Notes: a model not told the origin generated them from the letters alone. 64,000 nucleotides of DNA from an uncultured Pelagibacteraceae bacterium (GCA_902590845.1 CACIYJ010000002.1:31169-95168); one strand, 5' to 3'. Shown: positions 25,191 through 34,822, numbered from the stretch's first letter. Translations and numbers: made by a program.

Positions 25191-26192
25191 TTATTTATTA
25201 GGATTTACTATAGCTCTTCCAAAATACTCACCTTTTAATAATTTAGGATAAGTTTCTAAAAGCTCATTAAATGACAGTTCTTTTGTTAATGATTTAAGTT
25301 TAGCAAAATCAACTAATTTAGAGGCTTCGTTCCAAATAAATTCTCTTCTTTTAATTGAAGAGCCTGAAGAATCGATTCCCCAAAGTTTTACTCCTCTAAT
25401 AATAAATGGCATCACCGTAGTGTTAATCTTTATTCCACCTGCATTACCACAAGCCGCTACAATTCCACCTGGTTTAGTTTGAGCAAAAATTTTAGTTAAA
25501 GCAGCGCCGCCAACCGTATCGACCACCCCATCCCAAATACCTTTTTCTAATAATTTATTTTCGCCTTCAAATTCTTTTCTATCAATAATATTTTTTGCGC
25601 CAAGATCTTTAAGATAATCATTTTTATCTTTTTTTCCTGTTACTGCATGAACATCATATCCCATCTTCGATAAAACCATAACTGCTATACTGCCTACTCC
25701 ACCTGTGGCTCCTGTAACAAGTACATCTTTTACTTTTTCTCCCATCAATAATTCTTCCTTAGCTTTTACTGCGAACGCGCAAAGCAAAGCAGTGAATCCT
25801 GCTGTGCCTAGCATCATAGATTTATGGCTGTCTAATTCTTTTGGTGTTTTAATTAAAAAATTTGAGTCAACTTTTGCATATTGCGAAAAACCTCCAAAAT
25901 AAGATTCACCAACTCTAAATCCTGTCAAAATAATATTCTCACCTTTATTAAATTTGTCATCTTCACTTTCAACAACAGTTCCAGAAAAATCTATACCAGG
26001 AACAAAAGGGAATTTTCTTACAATTTTTCCACCATTGTTTAAGATCAATGCATCTTTATAATTTAAACTTGAATAATCTACTTTGACTAATACGTTTCCA
26101 TCTTTTAATGCGCTCGTATCAAGTTCTTTAATATCTCTAGAAAATTTTTCATTTTGATTGTCTATTACAATAGCTTTAAACTTCTCTGACAT
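25191..26192 (-). CDS. acuI: Acrylyl-CoA reductase (AcuI/YhdH family)
   Basis: A 333-residue zinc-free medium-chain dehydrogenase. SSLNYKDALILNNGG, PGIDFSGTV and VLVTGATGGVGSIAVMVL are typical of the YhdH/AcuI branch. AcuI reduces acrylyl-CoA to propionyl-CoA with NADPH and in marine bacteria detoxifies acrylate made from DMSP. No DMSP lyase or dmd gene lies nearby, so the role rests on family membership. It is followed by a LysR gene and abuts folE (one base between). Confidence 0.82.
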   Translation of the reverse strand: MSEKFKAIVIDNQNEKFSRDIKELDTSALKDGNVLVKVDYSSLNYKDALILNNGGKIVRKFPFVPGIDFSGTVVESEDDKFNKGENIILTGFRVGESYFGGFSQYAKVDSNFLIKTPKELDSHKSMMLGTAGFTALLCAFAVKAKEELLMGEKVKDVLVTGATGGVGSIAVMVLSKMGYDVHAVTGKKDKNDYLKDLGAKNIIDRKEFEGENKLLEKGIWDGVVDTVGGAALTKIFAQTKPGGIVAACGNAGGIKINTTVMPFIIRGVKLWGIDSSGSSIKRREFIWNEASKLVDFAKLKSLTKELSFNELLETYPKLLKGEYFGRAIVNPNK

Positions 26193-26801
26193 TTATTTTG
26201 CTATGTATCTTAAATATCTATTCTGAAAACTTAGATCTTCTTTAAAAGAACCTAAAAAATAATTTGTTACAGTTGTGGCTTTTTCTTTCCTAATTCCTCT
26301 CGTCGTCATGCATTGATGTGTAGCGTCAATTGTTACAGCAACTCCTTTTGCGTCTAAAGCACTCATTAAAGTTTTTGCTATTTGCATTGTGAGTCTTTCT
26401 TGTGTTTGTAGTCTTTTTGAAAAAATTTCAACAGTTCTAGCTAATTTACTAAGACCAACAATTTTTTTATTAGGAATATACGCTACATGAGCAACACCTA
26501 TAATAGGTGCCATATGGTGTTCGCAATGACTTTCTAAGGTAATATCTTTTTGAACTACCATGTCATCGTAATTCTCAACATCTCCAAATGTTTTTATTAA
26601 TTCTTTATTAGGATCCTCATTGTATCCTTTGAAGTATTCCTTGAATGCCTTAACAACTCTTTTTGGGGTCTCCAATAAACCTTCTCTTTTTGGGTTTTCT
26701 CCAATCCATGATATTATTGTTTCAAAAGCTTCTTCAGCCTGTTTATCAGTAACTTCTGATTTTTTTGATGGCGTTTTATCTAGGTCTTTAACTAATTTCA
26801 T
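26193..26801 (-). CDS. folE: GTP cyclohydrolase I
   Basis: A 202-residue FolE, first enzyme of tetrahydrofolate synthesis. CEHHMAPIIGVAHVAYIP carries the zinc-binding Cys and the catalytic His, QERLTMQIA follows and a second zinc Cys lies in HQCMTTRG. The start is set at 26801 rather than the upstream ATG at 26825: between them lies a TACTATAAA -10-like element, and MKLVKDL begins a sensible N terminus. One base separates the stop from acuI. Confidence 0.93.
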   Translation of the reverse strand: MKLVKDLDKTPSKKSEVTDKQAEEAFETIISWIGENPKREGLLETPKRVVKAFKEYFKGYNEDPNKELIKTFGDVENYDDMVVQKDITLESHCEHHMAPIIGVAHVAYIPNKKIVGLSKLARTVEIFSKRLQTQERLTMQIAKTLMSALDAKGVAVTIDATHQCMTTRGIRKEKATTVTNYFLGSFKEDLSFQNRYLRYIAK

Positions 26802-26876
26802 ATAGCGCTCATTTTTATAGTACATAATTCATTAATGCAAATTGCTATTTTGTCTTTTTTTCATTATTTTACGCCC

Positions 26877-27344
26877 ATGTTTAAAAAAAGAGAAAGCATT
26901 TTTGAGGTAGAAGAAGGAAAATTGCTATCACCAAAATTTGATAAAAATGGTCTTATTCCGGTAACTACTACTGATCACAAATCGGGAGATGTTCTAATGC
27001 ATGGTTACATGAATGAAGAGGCTTTAAAAAAAACAATTGAAAAAAAAGAAGCTTTTTATTGGAGTAGATCTAGAAATACCTTATGGCAAAAAGGTAAAAC
27101 AAGTGGTTTTGTTCAAAAAGTTATAGATATTAGAATAGATGACGATCAAGACGCTTTATGGATGTCGGTAGATATAGGAGATGGTGCGAGTTGTCATGTA
27201 GGGTATAAATCATGTTTTTATAGATCAATCCCATTAGGACCTATTAAAAACACAGAGGAAATTAAGCTTGAATTTAAAGAAAAAGAAAAAAAATTCGATC
27301 CAGAAAAAGTTTATAAAGGTCAACCAAATCCTACAAAATTATAA
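26877..27344 (+). CDS. hisI: Phosphoribosyl-AMP cyclohydrolase
   Basis: A 155-residue HisI, which opens the adenine ring of PR-AMP in histidine synthesis. YWSRSRNTLWQKGKTSG holds substrate residues, and GDGASCHVGYKSCFYRS the zinc/magnesium cysteines. It is monofunctional; no HisE domain follows. The start ATG 26877 is preferred over one at 26835, which would add 14 hydrophobic residues not seen in the family. It is not near other his genes here. Confidence 0.92.
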   Translation: MFKKRESIFEVEEGKLLSPKFDKNGLIPVTTTDHKSGDVLMHGYMNEEALKKTIEKKEAFYWSRSRNTLWQKGKTSGFVQKVIDIRIDDDQDALWMSVDIGDGASCHVGYKSCFYRSIPLGPIKNTEEIKLEFKEKEKKFDPEKVYKGQPNPTKL

Positions 27345-27356
27345 AATAAATTTTTC

Positions 27357-27833
27357 TTAATTATTATCAATAAGCTCTTTCAGCTCTTCATATTCTTCAC
27401 AGTTGCAATTCTTTAAAACTGCAAGTCTTTCTTTGGCTTTATCTATTCTTTTTGTTTTAATATAAAGTTCACCCAAATATTCATTAATTCCTTTATGATT
27501 AGGCTTAATTTTTAAACCTTGAAGATAATATTGTTCTGCTTGATCATACTTGCCAGCTTTTCTTAATGTAAAACCAAGATAATTTAAAATATCAGGATTT
27601 CTATTTGATTTTTTATTAGCTTCCAAAAGTTTTTTATATGCTGAATTATATAATTTTAAAGCTTTTTCAGTTTTACCTTTAGACTCTAATTTCTTTCCAC
27701 GGTTTACTAAATTTTTTGCAGTTTTATATTGATTTAAATAATTATCTGAATCTGAGCTGCTGTTATCGGCAGCTGCTATGGCTAATTGTGAAATCATACA
27801 AAAAGAGATTATATAAATTATTTTTTTTTTCAT
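27357..27833 (-). CDS. Exported tetratricopeptide-repeat protein
   Basis: A 158-residue protein with a signal peptide (residues 1-20, ending near AIAA) and about three TPR units from residues 35-150 (PDILNYLGFTLRKAGKYDQAEQYYLQGLKIKP is central). A C-terminal CNCEE pair may bind metal or form a disulfide. TPR proteins scaffold complexes in the periplasm; the partner is unknown. The gene is convergent with hisI. Confidence 0.8.
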   Translation of the reverse strand: MKKKIIYIISFCMISQLAIAAADNSSSDSDNYLNQYKTAKNLVNRGKKLESKGKTEKALKLYNSAYKKLLEANKKSNRNPDILNYLGFTLRKAGKYDQAEQYYLQGLKIKPNHKGINEYLGELYIKTKRIDKAKERLAVLKNCNCEEYEELKELIDNN

Positions 27834-27884
27834 ATTTTAATTGTATAATGGATTTAAGATATTAAAAGTTATATTTTGTTCTAT

Positions 27885-28016
27885 ATGGAAGAGTTGCCTG
27901 ATAATATTTGTGAAGAATGTAAAGAAGAAGATGAGAGCGTTAGATCAAATCTAATGACTCATGGCTATAAAATTTGTGATAGTTGCAAACTATCTAAAAC
28001 TATTTTTCCTGTTTAA
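27885..28016 (+). CDS. 43-residue double-CxxC microprotein
   Basis: A short ATG-initiated frame ending four bases inside the convergent Yip1 gene. The 43 residues include CEEC at positions 9-12 and CDSC at 31-34, 18 residues apart, the spacing of a small zinc ribbon, in an acidic context. Such regular cysteine pairs are unlikely by chance. No family is recognised. It fills most of the gap between two minus-strand genes. Confidence 0.65.
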   Translation: MEELPDNICEECKEEDESVRSNLMTHGYKICDSCKLSKTIFPV

Positions 28017-28534
28017 ATTCCTTTAAAAAGAACAATTACTAAAAATAAGAAAAATGCCTGGAATAACCAAGCAACAATTACAACGCCTAAAGCTTTCCAT
28101 AAACTTTCATAATCTAAAGCAGATTTGACGGCTACCACCATACATGCCAGCATCCAAAATGCCGAACCAATAAAAGTTACTGTCATTAAGTCAGGAGTAA
28201 CGCCAAAAACTCTAATTAAACCTGGAGCGCTAGAAAAACCGATTGTTCTTAATAATTCGCCATGATTACTTTTTGTTTTTGGGCCTCCAAGTAATTTTAC
28301 ACCAACAAAATAAATTACATAAGCCCATACGTACCAACTTAATAATGATAAAGCTGGAGCTAATAAAAAATTAGACACACCTAATTGTAAAGCTCCAACG
28401 CCTGCAGCTAAACTGGATAGAACTACTACTATTCCAGCTTGAACAGTAGCTGATTTATCTTTTTCTACTTCTTCATAAAGATCAATATCGATCTTTATTG
28501 CTCTAAATACTCTATTAAGAAAAATAGAAATCAT
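28013..28534 (-). CDS. Yip1-domain membrane protein
   Basis: A 173-residue protein with five membrane helices and the Yip1 domain features: an N-terminal amphipathic segment, then FLLAPALSLLSWYVWAYVIYFVGVKLLGG and GFSSAPGLIRVFGV. Bacterial Yip1 proteins are uncharacterised. It ends four bases inside the small CxxC ORF. Divergent from the HPP gene. Confidence 0.8.
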   Translation of the reverse strand: MISIFLNRVFRAIKIDIDLYEEVEKDKSATVQAGIVVVLSSLAAGVGALQLGVSNFLLAPALSLLSWYVWAYVIYFVGVKLLGGPKTKSNHGELLRTIGFSSAPGLIRVFGVTPDLMTVTFIGSAFWMLACMVVAVKSALDYESLWKALGVVIVAWLFQAFFLFLVIVLFKGI

Positions 28535-28583
28535 TTTTTTTATCCTTCAAAATGTATATAACTTAATTGCAGAAAAAATACAT

Positions 28584-29054
28584 ATGAAAATACCAAAAAA
28601 TTTAGAACCAATTGTATCAGGGATATCTGCGGCTATAGTTATAAGTATTCTTGCTTTTTTAACTTTAGAAACTTCTGCGGGAATATGGTTAATGTTTTCC
28701 TTTGGCGCTACTGTTTTTATTGCATTTGTGCTTTATGACTTAGAAACAGCTCAACCAAAAAACATATTTTTTGGACATTTAGTGTCAATACTTGTTGGAG
28801 TTGTCTTTAACGAAACTATTGGGATTTCTTTTTACTCTCTAGGTTTATCCGTTGGAGTTGCGGTAATTTTGATGGTTTACTTAAAAATAATGCATCCTCC
28901 AGCAGCTTCTAATCCTTTGGTAGCTTTGTCTATGGACTTATCTTTTGATTTTGTTTTATTTCCAGTAATAACTGGAACAATTGTAATAGTTTTAATGTCT
29001 ATTTTAATAAATAGAATTGTTTTAAAAAGAAACTATCCTAAAAAATGGTTTTAA
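28584..29054 (+). CDS. HPP-family membrane protein
   Basis: A 156-residue protein of four membrane segments. The family-defining HPP is in KIMHPPAASNPLVALS near residues 107-122, and the N-terminal helix pair (ISAAIVISILAFLTL and SFGATVFIAFVLYDL) matches the HPP pattern. Chloroplast and cyanobacterial HPP proteins have been linked to nitrite transport; here the role is unknown. A single-copy gene next to Yip1. Confidence 0.8.
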   Translation: MKIPKNLEPIVSGISAAIVISILAFLTLETSAGIWLMFSFGATVFIAFVLYDLETAQPKNIFFGHLVSILVGVVFNETIGISFYSLGLSVGVAVILMVYLKIMHPPAASNPLVALSMDLSFDFVLFPVITGTIVIVLMSILINRIVLKRNYPKKWF

Positions 29055-29065
29055 TTCTTAGGTAA

Positions 29066-30169
29066 TTACAACACGTAAGGTTCAGGCCTTTTTTTATTTT
29101 CTAATACTCGTTCTATAGCAAAAGCTTTTAAATCAATAGACTGGTAAGATCCTGTTGTAATTAATTCAGTTAAAGCTCTACCTATTCCAGGAGCTTGCAT
29201 TAAACCTCTTCCAGTAAAACCTGAAGCCATATATACATTTTCATACTTTGGGTGTTTTCCAACAACAGCATTATTGTCTAGCTTGTTGCAATCATAATAA
29301 CCTGCCCAGCCGCCTGTTAGTTTTAGTTCTTCAAAAATTGGCACTCTTTTTGCAAGAGCTGGCCAAACTAATTCTTCAAAATCATTCCATGCAGGCTCTA
29401 AATCTTTTGAATCAAATACTGAATTTGGTGATCCGGCTAAATATTCCTTTCCTTCCGGTCTCCAATAAACGCCTGTTGTGAGATCTCCCATTAAAGGCAT
29501 TTCTGAAATATGTTTTGGACACTTGACTCTAAAGATTGTATGTTTTTGTGGAACTACCGGAATATCATCTAATAGTTCTTTAGTCCAACAACCAGCTGCT
29601 GAAACAATAATCTTAGCTTTAATTTCTGAAATACTTTTTACTTCACCTTTTATAAATTCAGCACCAAGTTCAATGGCTTTACTTTTAAGCGCACCATGAA
29701 ACATAAACGGGTCAATCCATCCTTCGCTTTTGTTATCTGTAAAAGTTGCAGTTTCAATTCCTTTATTACTTACGTAGGGAAATATTTCTGATAACTCTGA
29801 GCCTTTAATATTTTTTGTCCCAGCTTCACATGCTTTATGATTCTCTAATGCTTTATATTGTTCTTCTGCATGCTCCGGTCCAAACATTAACAAATATCCG
29901 TTTGGAACCATGCTCGCTGTAGGGTTTGGATTTTTTTCTGTCTTTAATAATTCAGGAATTTGAAAAATAAATTCTCTTGCAAATTTTCCTAACAAAATAT
30001 TCTCCTTTTGAAAAAATTGTCTTCTGAAACCACCAAGGGATAAAGGAAATGATGCTGTTTTATAAGTTGGATCCTTCTCTATAACTTTAACTTTTCTTCC
30101 TTCTTTGGATAAGAAATAAGCTGTAGCGGCTCCTATTATTCCACCGCCAATTATAACAATATCGTCCAT
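29066..30169 (-). CDS. FAD-dependent DAO-type amine oxidase
   Basis: A 367-residue glycine/sarcosine oxidase-like flavoprotein: GGGIIGAATAYFLSKEG at the N terminus binds FAD, VSAAGCWTKELL marks the middle of the FAD domain, and FTGRGLMQAPGIGRALTEL the C-terminal DAO signature. Relatives oxidise sarcosine, dimethylglycine, glycine or proline. It stands 130 bases downstream of gcvP on the same strand, and a creatinase that yields sarcosine is in the window, so an N-methylglycine substrate is plausible but not shown. Confidence 0.85.
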   Translation of the reverse strand: MDDIVIIGGGIIGAATAYFLSKEGRKVKVIEKDPTYKTASFPLSLGGFRRQFFQKENILLGKFAREFIFQIPELLKTEKNPNPTASMVPNGYLLMFGPEHAEEQYKALENHKACEAGTKNIKGSELSEIFPYVSNKGIETATFTDNKSEGWIDPFMFHGALKSKAIELGAEFIKGEVKSISEIKAKIIVSAAGCWTKELLDDIPVVPQKHTIFRVKCPKHISEMPLMGDLTTGVYWRPEGKEYLAGSPNSVFDSKDLEPAWNDFEELVWPALAKRVPIFEELKLTGGWAGYYDCNKLDNNAVVGKHPKYENVYMASGFTGRGLMQAPGIGRALTELITTGSYQSIDLKAFAIERVLENKKRPEPYVL

Positions 30170-30299
30170 AACTAATTTAAGTAAAAGATAGTTCCATTAA
30201 GTATTAAAGCAATAAGAACACCATAGCAAATAGGGTATCATTAGTAAAAAACTAATTTTATTAATCCTAAAAACAAATATTTGTTATTCATCTAAATAT

Positions 30300-33170
30300 T
30301 TAAGCTGCTGTTTCTTTATACTCATCCATTGAAGGACAAGAACAGACAAGATTTTTATCCCCATAAACATTGTCTACTCTAGCGACTGGAGGCCAATATT
30401 TATAAGATTTTAAAATTGCAGAAGGATATGCAGCAGTTTCTCTAGTATATTTATGTTTCCATTCGTTGGCAGCAAGCTCTACATGAGTGTGAGGCGCATT
30501 CTTTAAAGGATTATCAATCTTATCAAATTCTCCACTTTTTACTTTGTTAATTTCTTCTTTAATCTTTACTAGCGTTTCACAAAACCGATTGATTTCAGAT
30601 AGACTTTCGCTTTCGGTCGGCTCTATCATGATTGTTCCTGGAACAGGCCAAGACATTGTAGGTGCGTGAAAACCAAAATCTATTAATCTTTTTGCAATAT
30701 CCTCCTCCGTTATTCCTGTTTCCGTTTTAATTTTTCTAATATCTATAATACATTCGTGAGCTACATTTCCATTTGTTCCTTTATATAAAATGGAAAAATG
30801 ATCTTTAAGTTTATTTGCTATATAATTAGCATTTAAAATTGCATTCTGAGTAGCGAGTTTCAAACCCTCGGAACCCATCATTTTAATATACATCCACGAT
30901 ATGGAAAGAATGCTTGAGCTTCCCCAAGGTGCTGCTGAAACCGCACCTATTCCAGTTGCTGGCCCACAGTCACTTATTATAGGATGATTTGGTAAGTAAA
31001 TTTCTAAATGTTTTTTGCACCCAATTGGTCCCATTCCTGGTCCTCCTCCGCCATGAGGTATACAAAATGTTTTATGTAAATTGATATGGCAAATATCGGG
31101 ACCAAAATTTCCTGGTTTTGCAATGCCAACTAATGCATTTAGATTTGCCCCGTCCATATAAACTTGACCACCATGTTTGTGAATTAAATCACAAATATCC
31201 GTTATTTTTTCCTCAAAAACTCCGTGAGTTGACGGATAAGTTACCATTAGTGCAGACAAAGTATCTGAGTATTCTTCGGCCTTTTTCTTTAAATCTTCAT
31301 AATCTACATTTCCATATGAGTCGCAATTAACAACAACAATTTTCATACCGGCCATTTGTGCGCTAGCTGGATTAGTTCCATGCGCAGAACTTGGTATTAA
31401 ACAAACATTTCTTTTTTTTTGACCATTTTTTTCATGAAACTTTCTAATAACCATTAAGCCAGCAAATTCTCCTTGGGCTCCAGCATTTGGCTGCAAAGAA
31501 ACGCCAGAAAAACCCGTTATTGTTCTTAACCAATTTTTTAAATCAGTGAATAATTCTCTGTAGCCATCCATTTGTTCAATGGGGGAATATGGATGTGGAT
31601 GTGAAAATTCTTTCCATGTTACAGGTATCATTTCGGAAACTGAATTCAATTTCATTGTGCATGAACCTAGAGCTATCATTGATCTATTTAGTGCAATATC
31701 AGAATCTTCTAATTTTTTTAAATATCTAAGCATTTCTGTCTCGGAATGATAACTATTAAAAACTGGATGATCTAAATATGTTGAGGTTCTTAATAAAGTT
31801 TTTGGCAGGTTAGATAAGCTTTTATTCGTCGTTTCCTTAGTCGTTTCTTTAATCGTTTCTGAACAATTAAAAATTTTTAATAATTGATTAGCTCTATAAA
31901 GATTTTTTCTTTCATCAAAAGAAACTGCGAGCATTTCAGAATTTACTTTTCTGATATTTACTTGTTGACGTAATGCATTTTTATAAATTTTATCTGTTTT
32001 ATCTAATGTTTTTATAGTAACAGTATCAAAAAAATAATTTGAATAAAGCTCATAACCAGACTGTTTTAATTTATCCGCAAAATTTTTAGCCAATTGTGAA
32101 ACAGTGTCTGCTATTTTTTTAATTCCTTTTGGACCGTGATATACGGCATAGGCAGCTGAAACTATTGCGAGCAAAGCCTGAGCGGTACAAATATTGCTTG
32201 TGGCTTTATCTCTTCTTATATGTTGCTCTCTTGTTTGTAGAGACAATCTGTAAGCTTTGTTACCATGTCTATCTACTGAAACACCAACTATTCTTCCTGG
32301 CATTGACCGTTTATATTCGTCTTTAGCAGCAAAGAACGCGGCATGAGGGCCTCCATAACCCATTGGAATTCCAAAACGTTGAGCGCTTCCCACTGCTATA
32401 TCAGCTCCTAATTCGGCAGGTGTTTTAATTTTAGCAAGAGCCAATAAATCACAAACCAATACTGCTTTTCCATTCTGTTTGTGTATTTTGCTAATAGATT
32501 CGCTAGGATCCTTTATATCTCCTAAAGTTCCTGGGTATTGTATAATCCCACAAACAATATTCTCATTAATATCTTTCTCTTCATCTCCTACTATTATTTT
32601 TAAACCCAATGGCTCAGCTCTTGTTTTAATCACATTAATAGTTTGAGGGTGACAATTTTTCGAGACAAAGACTTTTTTTGTGTCACTTTTACAAATTCTA
32701 TAACTTAAACCCATAGCTTCTGCTGCAGCTGTACCCTCATCTAAAAGAGATGCATTCGCAATATCCATGCCTGTGAAATCAATCACCATCTGCTGAAAAT
32801 TTAATAGCATCTCAAGTCTTCCTTGCGCTACTTCGGGTTGATACGGGGTATAAGAAGTATACCAACCTGGGTTTTCTAAAATATTTCTTAGTATTACATA
32901 TGGGGTATAATTTCCATAATATCCCATTCCCATAAAATTTGAATAAATTTTATTCTTTTGAGAGATATCTCTTAATTTTCTAAGTGCTTTGTATTCTGAA
33001 TTTGGGTCACCAATGCTTAGGCTTTCCTTTGAAAGAATTTTTTTTGGGACTGTTTTGGCAATCAGATCGTCTAAACTATTATATCCCAATTCTTTAAGCA
33101 TAGCTTTCTGTTCTTCTTTGGAAGGTCCTATATGCCTTTGTATAAAATCTTTCTGAGCATTCTTTAGCAT
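30300..33170 (-). CDS. gcvP: Glycine dehydrogenase (decarboxylating), P-protein
   Basis: A 956-residue homodimeric-type GcvP: N- and C-terminal halves fused. The Schiff-base lysine is in NLHKTFCIPHGGGGPG near residue 700, within the second half. It decarboxylates glycine and loads the aminomethyl group onto GcvH. It directly follows gcvH with no gap on the minus strand and is under the glycine riboswitch upstream of gcvT. Length is canonical. Confidence 0.97.
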   Translation of the reverse strand: MLKNAQKDFIQRHIGPSKEEQKAMLKELGYNSLDDLIAKTVPKKILSKESLSIGDPNSEYKALRKLRDISQKNKIYSNFMGMGYYGNYTPYVILRNILENPGWYTSYTPYQPEVAQGRLEMLLNFQQMVIDFTGMDIANASLLDEGTAAAEAMGLSYRICKSDTKKVFVSKNCHPQTINVIKTRAEPLGLKIIVGDEEKDINENIVCGIIQYPGTLGDIKDPSESISKIHKQNGKAVLVCDLLALAKIKTPAELGADIAVGSAQRFGIPMGYGGPHAAFFAAKDEYKRSMPGRIVGVSVDRHGNKAYRLSLQTREQHIRRDKATSNICTAQALLAIVSAAYAVYHGPKGIKKIADTVSQLAKNFADKLKQSGYELYSNYFFDTVTIKTLDKTDKIYKNALRQQVNIRKVNSEMLAVSFDERKNLYRANQLLKIFNCSETIKETTKETTNKSLSNLPKTLLRTSTYLDHPVFNSYHSETEMLRYLKKLEDSDIALNRSMIALGSCTMKLNSVSEMIPVTWKEFSHPHPYSPIEQMDGYRELFTDLKNWLRTITGFSGVSLQPNAGAQGEFAGLMVIRKFHEKNGQKKRNVCLIPSSAHGTNPASAQMAGMKIVVVNCDSYGNVDYEDLKKKAEEYSDTLSALMVTYPSTHGVFEEKITDICDLIHKHGGQVYMDGANLNALVGIAKPGNFGPDICHINLHKTFCIPHGGGGPGMGPIGCKKHLEIYLPNHPIISDCGPATGIGAVSAAPWGSSSILSISWMYIKMMGSEGLKLATQNAILNANYIANKLKDHFSILYKGTNGNVAHECIIDIRKIKTETGITEEDIAKRLIDFGFHAPTMSWPVPGTIMIEPTESESLSEINRFCETLVKIKEEINKVKSGEFDKIDNPLKNAPHTHVELAANEWKHKYTRETAAYPSAILKSYKYWPPVARVDNVYGDKNLVCSCPSMDEYKETAA

Positions 33171-33551
33171 CTAATTTTGATTTTCCTTTGCAAATTTTTC
33201 ATAATCTGATTTGTTCATTAAAGAATCAAATTCTGATTTATCTTTTATTTTAATCTTAAAGAACCAGCCTCCTTTTTCTGGATCAGAGTTAACGCTTGAA
33301 GGGTCATCAACAATTGATTTGTTTCCTTCTGTAATATCTCCAGAAATTGGTGAATAAACATCACTTGCAGCTTTAGTTGACTCAACAACGGCTGCTTGGC
33401 TATCTTTATCCACTGACTTTCCGCTTTCTGGGATTTCCACAAAAACTATATCTCCTAACATTTCTGTAGCATGCTTAGTAATACCAACTGTTGCAATATC
33501 ACCGTTTAATTCCACCCATTCATGTTTTTTTGAGAACTTTTTTTCACTCAT
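33171..33551 (-). CDS. gcvH: Glycine cleavage system H protein
   Basis: A 126-residue lipoyl carrier. The lipoylated lysine is Lys60 in [13 protein letters not shown], and [12 protein letters not shown] and [13 protein letters not shown] are canonical. It shuttles the aminomethyl arm among P, T and L proteins. Thirteen bases after gcvT, and directly before gcvP. Confidence 0.96.
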   Translation of the reverse strand: MSEKKFSKKHEWVELNGDIATVGITKHATEMLGDIVFVEIPESGKSVDKDSQAAVVESTKAASDVYSPISGDITEGNKSIVDDPSSVNSDPEKGGWFFKIKIKDKSEFDSLMNKSDYEKFAKENQN

Positions 33552-33563
33552 AATTTACCTTTC

Positions 33564-34658
33564 TTATTTTACATAGCTTTTTTTATAAAAAGGAAGTTTA
33601 GAGACTTGTGCGTTATGTTTTTTGCCTCTAACTTCTAGTTTAATATTGGCTCCAATTTCAGAAAATTTTGGGTCTATATAACCCATCGCAACCGGAGCAT
33701 TTACACTTGGACCAAAAGTACCGCTAGTTATTGTTCCAATCTCTTCGTCATTAGTAGAAAAAATTTTTGTTCCTTCTCTCGCTATTATTTTTCCCTCTGG
33801 TAATATTCCAACTCTAATTCTCGAAGTGCCTTCTTCAAGATTTTCTTTTATTTTCTCCCATCCATTGAAACCTCCTGTTTCTCTTCTTGTTTTTGCAATT
33901 GCCCATTTTAAATTAGCTTCAATCGGATTTATTTTTTCGTTAAGGTCGTGTCCGTAGAGACATAAACCAGCTTCTAATCTCAGTGTATCTCTTGCTCCCA
34001 AACCAACTGGTTTAACTTTATTCTCAATTAAATATTTAATAAAATTTTCCACTTTATTGTTTGGTACTGATATTTCAAAACCATCTTCTCCAGTATATCC
34101 AGAACGTGTTGCGTACAATTTTTCACCTTCAAATTCAAAAAAATTACCATACATAAATTTAAGATTACTAATTCTTCTTATTTTTTTTTCTAAAATTTCT
34201 GAAGATTTTGGACCTTGTACAGCTATAAGCGAAGTTTTGGAGCATAGATAAAATTTATGATCTTCGCTTAAATTCTTCGAAATATGTTTTATATCATTAT
34301 CTTTGCATGCTGCATTTAATACAATATAAAATCCATTTTTCCGTCTGGTAATAATAAGATCATCTATTATTCCACCTTCTAAATTTAATAAAAAAGAATA
34401 TTTTGACTGATTAATATTTAAATTTTTTAAATCTGCTGGAATTATTTTTTCTAACGCTTCGTCAAGCGATGATCCTCCTTCTATATAAAACTGACCCATA
34501 TGTGATACATCAAAAAATCCAGCGTATGTTCTTGTTGAAATATGCTCTTTAACTATTCCGTCGGAATATTGAATTGGCATTTCATAACCAGCGAAAGGAG
34601 CAAATTTAGCTCCAAGGTTTTTGTGAATTTTATATAAAGCTGTTTTTTGTACTTCCAT
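33564..34658 (-). CDS. gcvT: Aminomethyltransferase, T-protein
   Basis: A 364-residue GcvT that passes the C1 unit to tetrahydrofolate and releases ammonia. FDVSHMGQFYIEG near residues 48-60 and GYTGEDGFEISV near residues 192-203 are family motifs, and GLGARDTLRLEAGLCLYGHDL follows. It is the first gene of the operon behind the riboswitch. C1 units and ammonium both matter in this streamlined lineage. Confidence 0.96.
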   Translation of the reverse strand: MEVQKTALYKIHKNLGAKFAPFAGYEMPIQYSDGIVKEHISTRTYAGFFDVSHMGQFYIEGGSSLDEALEKIIPADLKNLNINQSKYSFLLNLEGGIIDDLIITRRKNGFYIVLNAACKDNDIKHISKNLSEDHKFYLCSKTSLIAVQGPKSSEILEKKIRRISNLKFMYGNFFEFEGEKLYATRSGYTGEDGFEISVPNNKVENFIKYLIENKVKPVGLGARDTLRLEAGLCLYGHDLNEKINPIEANLKWAIAKTRRETGGFNGWEKIKENLEEGTSRIRVGILPEGKIIAREGTKIFSTNDEEIGTITSGTFGPSVNAPVAMGYIDPKFSEIGANIKLEVRGKKHNAQVSKLPFYKKSYVK

Positions 34659-34671
34659 AATAACTCTTAGC

Positions 34672-34822
34672 CAACCCCTATCTGTCCATTTACCTGAGAG
34701 ATTTAATCCTTCGGTGAGGCTAATGCCTACTTTCCAGAGTTATTACGGCAACGGTCCTTTTGCCTGAGAGTTTCTAGGGTAGTTGCTCCTTCGGCGCTAA
34801 ATAAATTAGTCTCTCCCGTTAC
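34672..34822 (-). promoter_or_regulatory. Tandem glycine riboswitch controlling gcvTHP
   Basis: Read on the minus strand, two aptamers follow each other: CGGGAGAGACT...GCCGAAGGAG...AAACTCTCAGGCAAAAGGACC at about 34818-34752, then ACTCTGG...CACCGAAGGA...AATCTCTCAGGTAAATGGACAG at about 34742-34682. GAAGGA and CTCAGG cores of both are intact. The region ends 14 bases before the gcvT start codon, leaving little room for a terminator, so control is probably by a short anti-SD or 3' helix. Confidence 0.95.

Noticed and set aside
30170..30299. AACAAATATTTGTT palindrome near 30274 as gcvP terminator
   Set aside because: Entirely A/T and without a usable loop; in such AT-rich DNA it is not distinguishable from chance.
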